Assembly: GCF_002575655.3 (NCBI RefSeq)
Contig: NC_053038.3
Span: 141,934,885 to 141,998,884 of the forward strand
DNA length: 64,000 nucleotides
Reading direction: 5' to 3'
Source: Aegilops tauschii subsp. strangulata
Taxonomy: Eukaryota > Streptophyta > Magnoliopsida > Poales > Poaceae
The translations under genes were made by a program, and so were the position numbers. The notes below the pieces were generated by a model. The model was not told the DNA's origin and ran no database searches. It saw only the letters and a program-made list of their open reading frames with translations. Within the stretch, counting starts at the first letter, position 1. Each line of letters begins with the position of its first letter. Of the stretch, positions 10,376 through 20,811 are shown piece after piece.

Positions 10376-11266
10376 TGTCGGATTACGGGTTTTGGCAAAC
10401 CCTTGAGGTTCGAACACTGGGGTGCGCACGAAGATCTCTCTCTTCCTAGCTCGCTCTCGCAACGATCTCAAGGCCTAGCTCGCTGAACCCAAGGAACAAG
10501 AGACAAAAGGGTTTATACTGGTTCGGGCCACCGTTGTGGTGTAATACCCTACTCCAGTGTGGTGTGGTGGATTGCCTCGCGGGCAAAGGATGAACCAGTA
10601 CAATGGATGAACAGCCTCCTGAGGAGAGGTGTTGTTGAGCTCGATGAGCTGGTGAGATGGCCTTGGTGGAGTGGAACCGATCCAAGATCAGTTCCCTCCT
10701 ATGGTGTTGGCTAGTCCTATTTATAGAAGCCCCGATCCTCTTCCCAAATGTTAGGCGGGAAGGGATCCCACAATGGCCAAGTTTTAAGGGAGACAACTAG
10801 TACAAGCTATCCTGATAAAAGGTGGTCTTCGCCTGCCAAAGGCTCTGGTAGTGACGCCGCCGTGGGCTCCGCGGTGACCTTTGTCCTGCTGGTCTTGGTC
10901 TTGTTGCACCGATATAGAAACCTTTGCCTGATGCCTCGGGACTCCTCGCCTGCGCCTACCTCTTTAGCACCAAAGAGGAAATTGGCACTCTGCGCCCGCT
11001 GACGCCCGCCTGGCTTCAGTCGTCACGGCTGACGTCACGTGAACCTCGCGAGGTGCCCCTTGCATAGATATCTCCACTCCTCGGGAGCCAGCCTAGTGAG
11101 GCCGCCCCCCGAGAGGTCTTGGTGTCATCCGCCTCGCGAGGCTTGGCCCCTCGCGAGGGTCTTGAGTGGTTGCTGCTGAAGATGGGCCGTACCAAGCCGT
11201 TGGTGGATCCACACCCTGGGCTGTAGGCAGGCAAGTCTGGGTACCCCCGTTCCCAGGACGCCAACG
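10376..11266 (-). repeat. 5' LTR of the Tat element
   Basis: An 891-bp uninterrupted copy of the LTR at 1534-4007. On the plus strand it starts TGTCGGATTACGGG and ends TTCCCAGGACGCCAACG at the target duplication. A minus-strand TATA box (CTATAAATAG) lies near 10712. The plus-strand TGAGTGGTTGCTGCTG at about 11164-11179 is the empty site of the solo LTR found in the other copy. Confidence 0.9.
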
Positions 11267-11447
11267 GTATTCTGCAACTCAACTTCGACTTGAAGTCCTA
11301 TCTCTAAGAAAGATTGTGGAGAACACCAATGTGAACCTCATTGCTAAACAGCTACACCTGGAAGCTATGACCGACATGCTAGGCCGGTCTCATAGCCTTG
11401 CTCAGCAGCTTGCGCAGCAGTTCACGTGCAAGGCTAACCTTTCTTGA
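11267..11447 (+). pseudogene. CACTA element 1, second ORF, 3' end
   Basis: The coding frame interrupted at 1533 resumes here and reads LRLEVLSLRKIVENTNVNLI, then AKQLHLEAMTDMLGRSH, ending with TGA at 11445-11447. Leucine spacing suggests a coiled coil. The following untranslated region contains CACTGGAGGCGAACTTCGATG and CCCAGTGGATGTAAT. Nearly the same words follow the second CACTA gene at 23340, which ties both genes to related CACTA families. Function of such proteins in other CACTA elements is binding to subterminal repeats; here it is inferred. Confidence 0.6.
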
Positions 11448-12445
11448 ACTGTCTTGGAAGTGGTCTCGGTTCAGTACTATTTTGTTACGCTGCAATGGTG
11501 CCCAGTTTTTGTAATCTGCTTCTTCGTTGCGCTTTATGATCACTGGAGGCGAACTTCGATGCCCAGTGGATGTAATATACCATAAATCCTTTATTGTATA
11601 GTGTAGGTTTATTCTAAGTTACTATGCCTTAATTTCTTTATTGTATAGAGTAGGTTTGTTCTTAATTCCTACTATTTACTGCCATCATTCGCTATCAGAA
11701 AGAAAATCTGATGTAGTCGACCGGGCCGAAACATTTGCCTATAACGGGCCTGGTTTTTAGCGGGCCACAATTGGGCCGGCCTGCATCTTTCTTGGGCCCG
11801 AATGCCCATTGGGGCCTTCACACTTTGCGCCAGGCCCACAACTTAATCCGGCCTATATTCGGCCCAAATTTTAGTTGGGCCTTTTGTGGACCCAACACTT
11901 AGTTTGGCCTAGCGTTGGGCCATTAACAAGTTGAATATTCTGCTAGCCTGTTACGGCCCAGAAGAAACCATGGACCTTTAGCAGGCCGAAATTCATGTTG
12001 GGCCTCAATTTTCACTAGTCGTCGACGGGCCTTCAGCAGGCTGAAGTGTAGACCGGGCCTTTTCTGGCCCGGTTATATGACGGGCCGTTACCAGGCCGAA
12101 ACATATCTCGGGCCTTAGTTGGCCCATTGATACAATGGGCCTTTAAGAGGCCGAAAGCTTAGTACAGGCATCAATGGGCCGAATTATACGACAGGCCTTT
12201 AACAGGCCCAAAGTCACGTTGGGATGAACTGTTGCCACCTTTATCATGGGCCGGTAGTGGGCCGGATGTCGCGTCGGACCATATATGGCCCATGGGCAGC
12301 ACGGGCCATTCCCAAGCCAAAAGACACACCGGGCTGAAATGGTCCCATGTCTTCATCGGGCCTCTAACAGGCCAAAAGTCACTGGGCCGTAATTGGGCCC
12401 GAATATTCGGCGAACAATTAACAGGCCAGATCTGGCTTCGGGGCG
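11448..12445 (+). repeat. 3' flank and GGGCC-rich subterminal repeats of CACTA element 1
   Basis: After the 3' untranslated region, from about 11720, short motifs such as CGGGCC, GGGCCG, AGGCC and TGGGCC recur every 20-40 bp on both strands. This is the usual look of CACTA subterminal repeats, the binding sites for TNPA-like proteins. The array is cut at 12446 by the next LTR element and continues at 19401. Confidence 0.75.
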
Positions 12446-13007
12446 TGTCAGGGATATACCCTACGGTATGACCCTGCCAGACTTGGCGACTCACCAGAGA
12501 CCCGGCTGACACTTGGTGACTCACTGGAGACCCGCCCGAGCCTCGGTGACCTATTAGTGACCCGGCGGGCGGGTCAGACGATCAACAAGACCCAACAGCC
12601 CATAAGGCGACTCGTGGAAGGGCCGGCTTATGTTCTAGAGGGCCGGATTAAGAGGAAAGGCATAAGGAATATTTTCCTTACAAGGAAGCAAGACCCGGAC
12701 TTGTATCCGGCTTGTATTAGAAGATAGACTAGTCCTAATCCTCGCAGGACTCCACATGTAACCCGCCCCTTCAACTTATATAAGGAGGGGCAGGGCACCC
12801 AAGAGGGACAGGTTTCACAAGTTGAGACAGACAAATCAATATCAATGAAGCAGGATGTAGTCTTTTACCTCCACCGTGAGGGGCCGAACCTAGGTAAAAC
12901 CTCGTGTCTCTCGTCCCACTCAACCCCTCTCAAGCTACCACATAGATGCGTTGGCCTCACGACTAAGTCCTTACACTAAGGACATCTGCCATGACAAATC
13001 CACGACA
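12446..13007 (+). repeat. 5' LTR of the non-autonomous element
   Basis: It starts TGTCAGGGATATACCC and ends ATCCACGACA, next to the primer-binding site. A TATA box (CTTATATAAGGAGGGG) lies near 12776. It aligns along its length with 18840-19400, with scattered single-base differences. Confidence 0.92.
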
Positions 13008-13009
13008 GT

Positions 13010-13026
13010 TGGCGCCCACCGTGGGA
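13010..13026 (+). promoter_or_regulatory. Primer-binding site complementary to tRNA-Lys(CUU)
   Basis: TGGCGCCCACCGTGGGA is complementary over 16 of 17 bases to the 3' end of plant tRNA-Lys(CUU) including CCA. It lies two bases inside the 5' LTR. Confidence 0.85.
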
Positions 13027-15642
13027 CGTGCGCACGGTGGTATTGTGTTCTTGGAGGGATCTCTTCAGGGATCGAGAAGCTCGCGATTGATCAGATGAAG
13101 AAAGACGGTTTGATGATCAGAATCATGACTAACTTTGAAGTTTACAGTACGAGGTTTGAGATCAAGAAGTTAGGGTTCCGTCGTCCGCGCCGCCGGACGT
13201 GACGAAGCAATCCGTCGAAACCGTTTCTATGCCAAGTCCGAGGTTGAGAGGAATTGATCTGTTGTGTGTATGCGTTCAAATCGTTCCAAGGTTACAGCCG
13301 GATCTGCCAAGTCCCGAGAAGGCCAGGCGATCAGCGATAGTCCAAGTTTACCCGTATATAACCGGGCCAACCACTGGACGCAGTCAACCTTGATCGGTTT
13401 TTGTCTTAGATTAAAAGAGGAAAAAAATATGGCCACGACCCGGAAACGGGGCCGGCCACCATCCAGATTCCTCCTACGCCCGCGACTTCGTTTCGAGGTG
13501 CCCGCCTCTGCTGCCTCGCGGCTCATGCTTCCGTGGCCGTCTCGCCCATGCGGAGAACCGCCGCACCACTGAGACCTTGAGCCGCCACTACAAGCCGCCA
13601 CGGCCTCACCTTCAAACCGCCGTAGCCTCGCGCCACCTCGAGCGCCACCTCTGTGCTGCTCCTCGGCGAGCCGTCGTTCGCCTCAGACTCCATGGCCGAG
13701 CCGCGGTCGATGAGCTGCCTCCACGTCGAGTAGCCGTGCTCACCTCCACGCTGCCATGACCTCGTGCACGCAGCCCTGTCTGTTCCTTGTTGTTGAAGAA
13801 GCCTTTGAACCAAGTGATAGCACTATTTCTCTGCGGTCGACTTGTCGCTTTACATCTCCTGCGGCCCAGCCCACATCACGCGCATCTTCTGCTCGGACAG
13901 CAGGATAAGAAAAACTGCTTGATCTAGCACACGTGAGATCTACAGACTAACTTAGCACATGCACTTGAATCAAGTGTCCACAGTGCCTCTTAGACGGAAA
14001 AGTCAAAACATGATGGATTCCCATGCTTTTCCACGTGAAGAGCCCTCAACTACAACTCCTTACCAGAAAAATTCCAAAGAAGTATAACTACTGTATATAC
14101 ATGGAGGGAGTACAATCACTGTACATGCATGAACTCCCGACTTACTGCAAGCTGTGGACTGCTTCTCCTGCGAGCCATCGCTCCACATGCAGCCATTCTG
14201 GCTCGCCCTTGTTTTGACATGCCCTCTGCCGGCTCCGGTCTGCCTTATGGTCCCGCCTTTGCCTGGGCTTAGTTCTGCTTTGCTCTGCACCTTGCCCCGC
14301 GCTGCTTCCGCAAGCTCCTCTGCCATCTGAAGAAAAAGACAGCAGCACAGGAAAAGAAGGGAGCACTGCATGTATAAAAAAATCAGCCATGAAGTGTGTG
14401 GAGCTACTGACTCGGAAGTGCGAGAGCCATCGGGGTCACGTTGAGCCGCCTCTGCCTTGTTGAGCCGCCAGGAGTCGTCGGTCTGCCTGAACCGCTGGGA
14501 CTATATTTAGTCGCCGGTCTGCCTGAGCCGCCTCTCTCGCGATGAACGGATCATCTGTCGCCTGAACAAATCAGGTGATGTCCATTTAAATTTATCTTAT
14601 TAGCACATATTGTTTTTGTCAAAAAACAGTTTATCTTTGCCTTGGTCTACAATATTGTTTACACAGGACAATTGTTCACTGCAAGAGCGATGGTCGTGTC
14701 ATGGATGTATAGCTCGCGCCACCATTATCATATGCTAGCATCTGACCGTGCCATGATGTTCGATGAATATATGTGCAAACCGCCGTTTTTACGGCCCAAT
14801 TTACATCAACATGACGTGGTTGACTCGCTCGTCTGCGCGGTTTACCGCGCCTGCGATTGACAGGCCCGTCCGCGCTGGCTTACAACGCCCTGGCTGGCTC
14901 ATCTGTCTGCACCCACGGCCGACTCGGCCGTGATTGATTTGAGCTTCACCGTGGTGATCATCAACTCCGTGGTGGATAATTTCTGGCCTAACATATCAGG
15001 TGAAATCCATCCAGTATATTTTTATATTACATATTTCTTTCTTTAAAAGAGCAATTACTCTGGCTTGCAAGTTCTCTAATGCAGGACAAGTTGTCTACTG
15101 CAAAAGTGACCGTTATGTCACTGAGTTTGTTGAATGACTCATACCGGGAGTATATAACAAGCATTGTGAGGATCATCAACTCGTTTCAAGGTTCTGGTTT
15201 ACATAAATTCCAGCGTTCCGCTGCTCAACTGACCGGTTCACATCACGGTCAAGTATGGAGAATCTCAAGCCACCTCCTCGAGTCGTCTTAAGACTTGGGG
15301 GCTACAAGACATGACTCGGCCAATTCATGACCCCGGGTCATTGGAGGGAAAATAACCGGGTCCCGGAGGCTGCTGCCATATTGATAAAAAATTAAAGGCC
15401 GTTAGAAAATTTCCGGCTTAAAATGAAGAATTCCGGTTTAAAATCCAGCTTAAGGGAAATCTGTTTCTCACAAAGCTTTGAAGCTGTCAATATCTGGTTT
15501 AAAATTCCGGTTCAAAAAGAATCCATCTCTTGCAAGTTCGAGTTCTTAGGAAAAATTGAAGGTTGCCAAAGAGACCTTGCTGCCATGATGCGCGGTTCAA
15601 ACATGGGCATCCTGCCTTATAGGCTTATCATATTATTGATCA
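13027..15642 (+). other. Non-coding interior of the non-autonomous element
   Basis: I see no gag or pol motif and no convincing ORF here. The part near 13440-13760 is GC-rich and repeats words such as GAGCCGCC and TGAGCCGCC, which also occur at 14440-14540. A polypurine-tract-like motif lies at 15294. Confidence 0.6.
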
Positions 15643-16097
15643 CTTGGGGGCTTCCTGCTCAATGAGCATAGCTGTGGCTACCCTCTGGATCCGGCTTGCA
15701 CGCCTTGTTACAAATTACATGGGGGCTTCCTGCTCAATGAGCATAGTTGTGACTACCCTGTTGATCCGTCTTGCACGCCTTGTTACAAATTACGTGGGGG
15801 CTTCCTGCTCACTGAGCATAGCTATGACTACCCTCTTGATCCGGCTTGTACACCTTGATTGCAAATTACTTGGGGGTTTCCTGCTCATTGAGCATAGCTA
15901 TGACTACCCTCTTGATCCGTCTTGCACGCCTTGATTCCAAATTATTTGGGGGCTTCCTGCTCATTGAGCATAGCTATGACTACCCTATTGGTCTGGCTTA
16001 TACGTCCAAATTGAAAAATTACTTGGGGGCTTCTTGTTTAATGAAACAGAGCTTTGTTTGTCCCTTGTAATAGGCTTGGACGCCAGGTGTATTCACC
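15643..16097 (+). repeat. 75-77 bp tandem repeat, about six copies
   Basis: Units start at 15643, 15718, 15793, 15869, 15945 and 16022 with CTTGGGGGCTTCCTGCTCA or a close variant. Each continues with ATGAGCATAGCTATGACTAC and a CTTGCACGCCTTG-type word. The first three periods are exactly 75 bp, which keeps a reading frame open (repeated MGASCSMSIAV-type words), but there is no sign that a protein is made. The unit starts with the same CTTGGGGGCT core as the polypurine-tract-like motifs downstream. Confidence 0.9.
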
Positions 16098-16439
16098 AAA
16101 AATCCGGGTTATCCTGTCTTTGTATGCTTGCCACTCCGACCAGGTAATCCTGGAATGACTCGCCGTACTCTTGACAGTCAATCTTATAAAGACCATGAAC
16201 TTGTCAAAGTTAAAACGGCGATTGGTCATGTGAGGCCCGGCTTACAGGTTTGAATTAAGGATTAACTCAGTGGCTATGCGGCCCTTGAATAGCACTTGAT
16301 ATTGAGACTTGGCAGCCTATGGAGGCCTTGATTTTTCTGATTTGTTATTGTTTTGAACACTTTTTGAGGTTCATCTTTTGTACAATATTGATATATGGTT
16401 TGAAATTGATTCAGGCCACGTCGCCTTGATCCTTATGAT

Positions 16440-17340
16440 TCATATTTGAATCTATCTGGAGTTTTGATAACTCGGCCTGGCTTTGGACGTTAAGTCGCCA
16501 GTGTGCTTTGATTGTCCACTTAGAGCGCTGCGCTCTAAGTCTTTGGGCTGTTACCCTTGCTGCATCTGGAGTTGTAAGCCGGCAGTATGAACTGATTTCA
16601 CAGGCCATGTAGCCTTGATTATATGACTCATCATTGAGCATCTTTGGGTTTGATAACCCGCCTTGATAGCAGACTTTAAGTCGCCAGGATATTTTGCCTT
16701 GAGCAATCAAAATGATGATATTTCATGACTCTGGGTTGATACTGGCTCCGGATTATAATTATTAAGGCATCACCATGGTATTAATCTACAGGTATGTCTT
16801 TCAATAATGGTATGAATATGTTGGGTTTGGTAAACCGCCCTGGCTTTGGACGTTAAGTCGCCAATATATTTTGGATTGCGCCATTAGAATTATGCGCTTA
16901 TAAATCTTTGGGATTGTCACCCTCAATGGATACGGCAATATAAGCCGGCAGTATAAGTCAATTTTACAGGTATGTTTCCTGATTATATAAGTATGCGAGG
17001 TTTGATAACCAGCCCTGGCTTTGGACATTAAGCCACCAATATATTTTGGATTGCGCCATTGGAATCATGCGCTTATAAATCATTGGATTGTTATCCTCAC
17101 TGGATGTGGCGATGTAAGCCGGCAATTTGAGCCAATTTCCCAGGTATGTGTTTAAATTGTTGAATGAATATGCGAGGTTTGATAACCTGCCCTGGCTTTA
17201 AGTCACCAGTATGTTTAGGCTTGAATGGCCTTAATCCTAGTCTTTTCTATAAATTGCATAGGACTATATTATGTTTGGGTTGTTACCCGCCCTGGCTTTT
17301 GACGTTAAGTCGCCAGGGCATATGTTGTTTAAACTCTGTG
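16440..17340 (+). repeat. Degenerate repeats of about 180 bp
   Basis: The word CCCTGGCTTTGGACGTTAAG or a variant recurs near 16479, 16661, 16839, 17014, 17192 and 17290. It is preceded by GGTTTGATAAC and followed by GTCGCCAGTATATTTTG. Spacing is about 175-182 bp for the first five and about 100 bp for the last. Each unit also carries a TAAGCCGGCAGTAT-type word. Confidence 0.75.
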
Positions 17341-17964
17341 TAGGATTTGCAGAGCTATGACTTACGTAAATGATTAAGTTCAAGCCCATCATCAAAGATT
17401 GAAATTGGTGTTTCAAAAGGGTTATCAATTATTTATTTTCACAAAGGCTATAAGCCGCCAGGTTATAAAAATCCCGGATTACAATGGATGCGCATTAAGT
17501 CGTCATCGGCCAAGAGCATTGAGTATTTAAACTCTGGATTTACTCGTCAACACACAAGATCTTGTGATTGTTTTCATGCCAGAGCAATGGCTATTATTTT
17601 TTTCATCCAAAAATACCAGCTCACAGCAGAAAGGATGGTCTGATATTGATATGCAAGAATTTCAGTAATATTATCTGGAAAATGGATATGATTTTATTTA
17701 CAATGTAAGGCATAGTCCCGAGTCGCTGCAAGCTTACGACCCAGCACTTGGGAGCTACATTATTCAAATCATGATTATACCAAATATGGAAGTTCCATGT
17801 CGCTGCAAGCATGCACCATGACACTTAGGGGCTAATGCAAGGTCATTTTTTACTTGCCTTATTGAAGACCCGACTCATCACATCGTAATGAGCCGGCCCT
17901 TGGGGGCTACTAATTGCTCCTGTCAAAAATTCAAAGTACACAGGCCTTAATCCATTATATTGAA

Positions 17965-18037
17965 GGGTCCATTGCTTAGTTGGTAGAGCACAAGGCTCTT
18001 AACCTTGTGGTCGTGGGTTCAAGCCCTACGATGGAGG
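17965..18037 (+). tRNA. tRNA-Lys(CUU)-like sequence inside the retroelement (probably a pseudo-tRNA)
   Basis: The 73-base stretch matches the length and order of a tRNA. It has a D arm (GCTTAGTTGGTAGAGC), a perfect anticodon stem CAAGG/CCTTG with loop CTCTTAA and anticodon CTT at 17998-18000. The T arm is GTGGG-TTCAAGC-CCTAC, with an intact B-box (GGTTCAAGCC). These arms match plant tRNA-Lys(CUU) almost exactly. The acceptor stem does not pair in the normal register: GGGTCCA faces GATGGAG. A six-pair stem TCCATT/GATGGA forms only if shifted, leaving no linker to the D arm. Charging with lysine is therefore unlikely. It lies about 800 bp before the 3' LTR of an element primed by the same tRNA. 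Confidence 0.8.
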
Positions 18038-18828
18038 CTACGTCGTATGATGTTACTTTCAATGAAGTATATATAAAGTCCCAGCTCAGTATTGTCTTGC
18101 TGAGCCGGCCCTTGGGGGCTACACATTACTGTTCAAGTCTACATGATCATATTTACAAAGTCCCTGCTCATTATTGCATAATGACCCGGCCCTTGGGGGC
18201 TACACTGGTTGAAGTTTTTATGAGCATAAGGCAATTACAAGTCCCAGGTCACTGCAAGTATGACAACCCGGCACTTGGGGGCTACATATGTGGAATATTC
18301 AGCTTTGACTAGTGACTGAGATGAACAACCTGGATTTCTTCAAGGTTGCAACACTTATATTGAGGCAAGTCTTAAGCTGTTACTACGCTCCCTTCTTAAG
18401 ACTTGGGGGCTACAAGTGATATGCATATAAGGGAGGTATGCTTTCAAGCTTAATGTTAGCAACAATTATGATCCGGTGCCATCAATATTTACAAACCGAC
18501 ATTTTTGGCAATGATAAACCGGCAAGTTCTACATCTTCAAGCCGGCTGAAAGTCAGATGAGTATTTCAAGACCAATATTCTTGTTAAGCATTGGGAGCTG
18601 AATCAAATGAATTATTCTTCACAATATTTGTCTATGAGAAACCAATGTCAGAAAATTGATTATGAAGCTGACCTATTGACCTGGATTTTCTAAGAAGAAG
18701 GAAATGACAAGGACTTAAGGATGATCCGTGCCGGCTTAGAAGAATTTTTAACCCGGAGCACAACCTGTCAAATTTGTTCTTGTGTTTAGGTTGCAGGATC
18801 AGTTTAACATGCATAAATCCAAATTAAA

Positions 18829-18839
18829 CTGGGGGCTAA
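18829..18839 (+). promoter_or_regulatory. Polypurine tract of the non-autonomous element
   Basis: CTGGGGGCTAA directly precedes the 3' LTR start (TGTCGGGG) at 18840. Confidence 0.75.
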
Positions 18840-19400
18840 TGTCGGGGATATACCCCGCGGTATGACCCGGCCGGACTTGGCGACTCACCAGAGACCCGAC
18901 TGACACTTGGCGACTCACTGGACCTGCCTGAGCCTCGGGGACCTATTAGTGACCCGGCGGGCGGGTCAGATGATCGACAAGACCCAACGGCCCAGAAGGC
19001 GACTCGTGGAAGGGTCGGCTTATGTTCTGGAAGGCCGTCTTAAGAGGAAAGGCATGAGGAATATTTTCCTTACAAGGAAGCAAGACCCGGACTTGTATCC
19101 AGCTTGTATTAGAAGATAGACTAGTCCTAATCCTCGCAGGACTCCACATGTAACCCTCCCCTTAAACTTATATAAGGAGGGGCAGGGTACCCCAAGAGGG
19201 ACAAGTTTCACAAGTTGAGACAAACAAATCAATATCTATGAAGCAGGATGTAGTCTTTTACCACCACCGTGAGGGGCCGAACCTGGGTAAAACCTCGTGT
19301 CTCTCGTCCCACTCAACCCCTCTCAAGCTACCACATAGATGCATTGGGCTCACGACTAAGTCCTTACACTAAGGACATCTGCCGTGACAAATCCACGATA
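18840..19400 (+). repeat. 3' LTR of the non-autonomous element
   Basis: It starts TGTCGGGGATATACCCC and ends ATCCACGATA, where the 5' LTR ends ACGACA. A TATA box lies near 19168 (CTTATATAAGG). CACTA subterminal sequence (GGCTGTAAATGGGCC) resumes at 19401. Confidence 0.92.
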
Positions 19401-19947
19401 GGCTGTAAATGGGCCATTATTAAACAGGCCATTATTGGGCTGGCCCACTAGTACGTGAGTAGGTACTACGGGCCTTTGAGTGGGCTGGCCTTTTTAACCG
19501 ATATGGGCCTCTGTTGGGCCCTGCCACGTGTCAACGTATCATAGGCATGTCTCCTCCAATGGACGGACGACATCTGGCCCACCGAGGAGCAAACACGTGT
19601 TTCCTCCGGCCAATGAGAATTTTACACGTGGAAAATCCCCATTGGTCCGGGCTGTTAACGGGTTATCGGATCCAAAACCGGAACCGATAGCTTAATGGAG
19701 ACCCGTTATGGTCGATGCCACGTGTCGGTCACCCTTGACGAAAGCACTTCTATGACGCGCGATTTATCGTCATGGAAGTGGACACTTCCATGATGATAAT
19801 TTTGGTAATGTCATTGAACACTTCTACGACAACACAGGTATGACTATCTTGATTCTTTCATAAAATCTTCATGGATGTACATGCATGACAGAAAACGTGA
19901 CCTACTGTGACAAACACGTATCATCACAGAAGTGTTTTTTTGTAGTG
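19401..19947 (+). mobile_element. 3' terminal region of CACTA element 1
   Basis: The region continues the GGGCC-rich repeats and then runs through CCACGTGTC, CACTTCCATGATGATAA and AACACGTATCATCAC to the terminus TTTTTTTGTAGTG at 19947. Read from the other strand this is CACTACAAAAAAA, the CACTA terminus. It closely matches the end of CACTA element 2 at 24240-24656. The next three bases (GTA) would be the target duplication; the other end is outside the window. Confidence 0.9.
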
Positions 19948-20019
19948 GTAGCTTTGTTGATGATGAGCACGTCTCCCCTAGTGCACCATCACAGGTGCTC
20001 CCTCTAACTTGGCACTGTT

Positions 20020-20700
20020 ATATGTGGTTGCATGTTATGTATGATGTCTAGCTTGTATTGCTTCTAATTTTGTTGAATTCCGTCTTCTTACTTTAGACAT
20101 TATACTTCTGAATAAGACACGTATTCCTATTTCTAGAACATACAATATATGTCTATCACACCATGTTCTTACATCAAAGTACTACTGTTGTGTAACCTGC
20201 AATAATCACTTATCATAAGACACGTTTGACTTGGTAGTGTGATATAGGTTACATCTCGCATTCTTTTATAGCTTGTACTACTTCTAATTTGTTGAAATGG
20301 CACTTATAACGAGACAGTTTTAACTTGGTAGAGCGATATTCGTTGCATCTTTCATATGGTGTCTAGCTTTCATTGCTTCTAATTTGTTGAAATGCCTACT
20401 CCTTAGTTTACACATCATAAGCTGTGAATATGCAATGGCACTAATGACGAGAGACCTTTAACTTGGTAGTGTGATGTTGTTTGCATCTTGCATATGATTT
20501 ATTTCTTGTACTGCTTCACATTTGTTTAAACGCCAGTTATGACGAGACACTGTTAACTTGGCAGAGCGATATTTTTAGCATCTTTCATATGGTATCTACC
20601 TTCCATTGCATTGCTTCTAATTTAGTGAAATTTCTTTTGCTTAGTTTACACATCATAGTTCCGGTTATCTCATGCCATCCTGTTTTTCGTACATATTACA
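20020..20700 (+). repeat. Degenerate repeats in the 5' part of CACTA element 2
   Basis: Words such as ATTGCTTCTAATTTGTTGAA, TAACTTGGTAGAGCGATATT and GCATCTTTCATATGGTATCT recur. The clearest long period is about 232 bp, between 20335 and 20567, with shorter internal similarity. This probably lies in an intron or leader of the CACTA gene. Confidence 0.65.
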
Positions 20701-20811
20701 TCCTCCTATCATGTGGTTGTCTAACATCAAAGTTCAGTTCGTCTGTATCACGCATCAATTTGTTCTGAAGAACTAAATTGTTATTCCTTTTTCTTTTTGG
20801 CTTGACTTAAC

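Larger units (their letters stand above)
1534..11266 (-). mobile_element. Tat-lineage Ty3/Gypsy LTR retrotransposon, complete but decayed
   Basis: Two LTRs (1534-4007 and 10376-11266) flank a minus-strand gag-protease-RT-RNaseH-integrase region. The LTRs are about 899 bp (after removing a solo-LTR insertion) and 891 bp. Target duplications are GCATT (1529-1533) and GTATT (11267-11271), one C/T difference apart. Protein order, a second RNase H domain and an antisense ORF between integrase and the 3' LTR are features of the Tat branch. In-frame stops and frameshifts show the copy is dead. It splits the CACTA 1 gene. Confidence 0.9.
15294..18413 (+). repeat. Dispersed polypurine-tract-like motif CTTGGGGGCTAC
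   Basis: Exact copies occur at 15294-15305, 17899-17910, 18111-18122, 18192-18203, 18274-18285 and 18402-18413, with a variant (CTTGGGAGCTAC) near 17748. Several are preceded by GCCGGCC or CCCGGC. The true polypurine tract just before the 3' LTR (18829-18839, CTGGGGGCTAA) is a variant of the same word. Confidence 0.85.
12446..19400 (+). mobile_element. Non-autonomous LTR retrotransposon, about 7 kb, no gag-pol
   Basis: LTRs of 562 bp (12446-13007) and 561 bp (18840-19400) flank a 5.8-kb interior with a primer-binding site matching tRNA-Lys(CUU) and a polypurine tract. No protease, RT, RNase H or integrase motif can be read in any frame. The interior instead holds tandem repeats, a tRNA-Lys-like sequence and many copies of a polypurine-tract-like motif. 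The bases flanking the element (GGGCG and GGCTG) are an imperfect target duplication. It must have moved with proteins of an autonomous partner. It interrupts the subterminal repeats of CACTA 1. Confidence 0.85.

Noticed and set aside
11720..12440. A cluster of GGGCC boxes as promoter elements of a host gene.
   Set aside because: Spacing, two-way orientation and position before a CACTA terminus fit subterminal repeats; the same pattern recurs at 23460-24250.
14101..14115. TGGAGGGAGTAC resembling the end of a Stowaway MITE.
   Set aside because: No matching CTCCCTCC start or inverted partner was found within several hundred bases upstream.
15643..16097. A CRISPR-like array because of evenly spaced repeats.
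   Set aside because: Units are directly adjacent imperfect repeats without unique spacers, inside a plant retroelement.
17965..18037. A functional nuclear tRNA-Lys gene.
   Set aside because: The acceptor stem does not pair in the normal register, although the other arms are intact.
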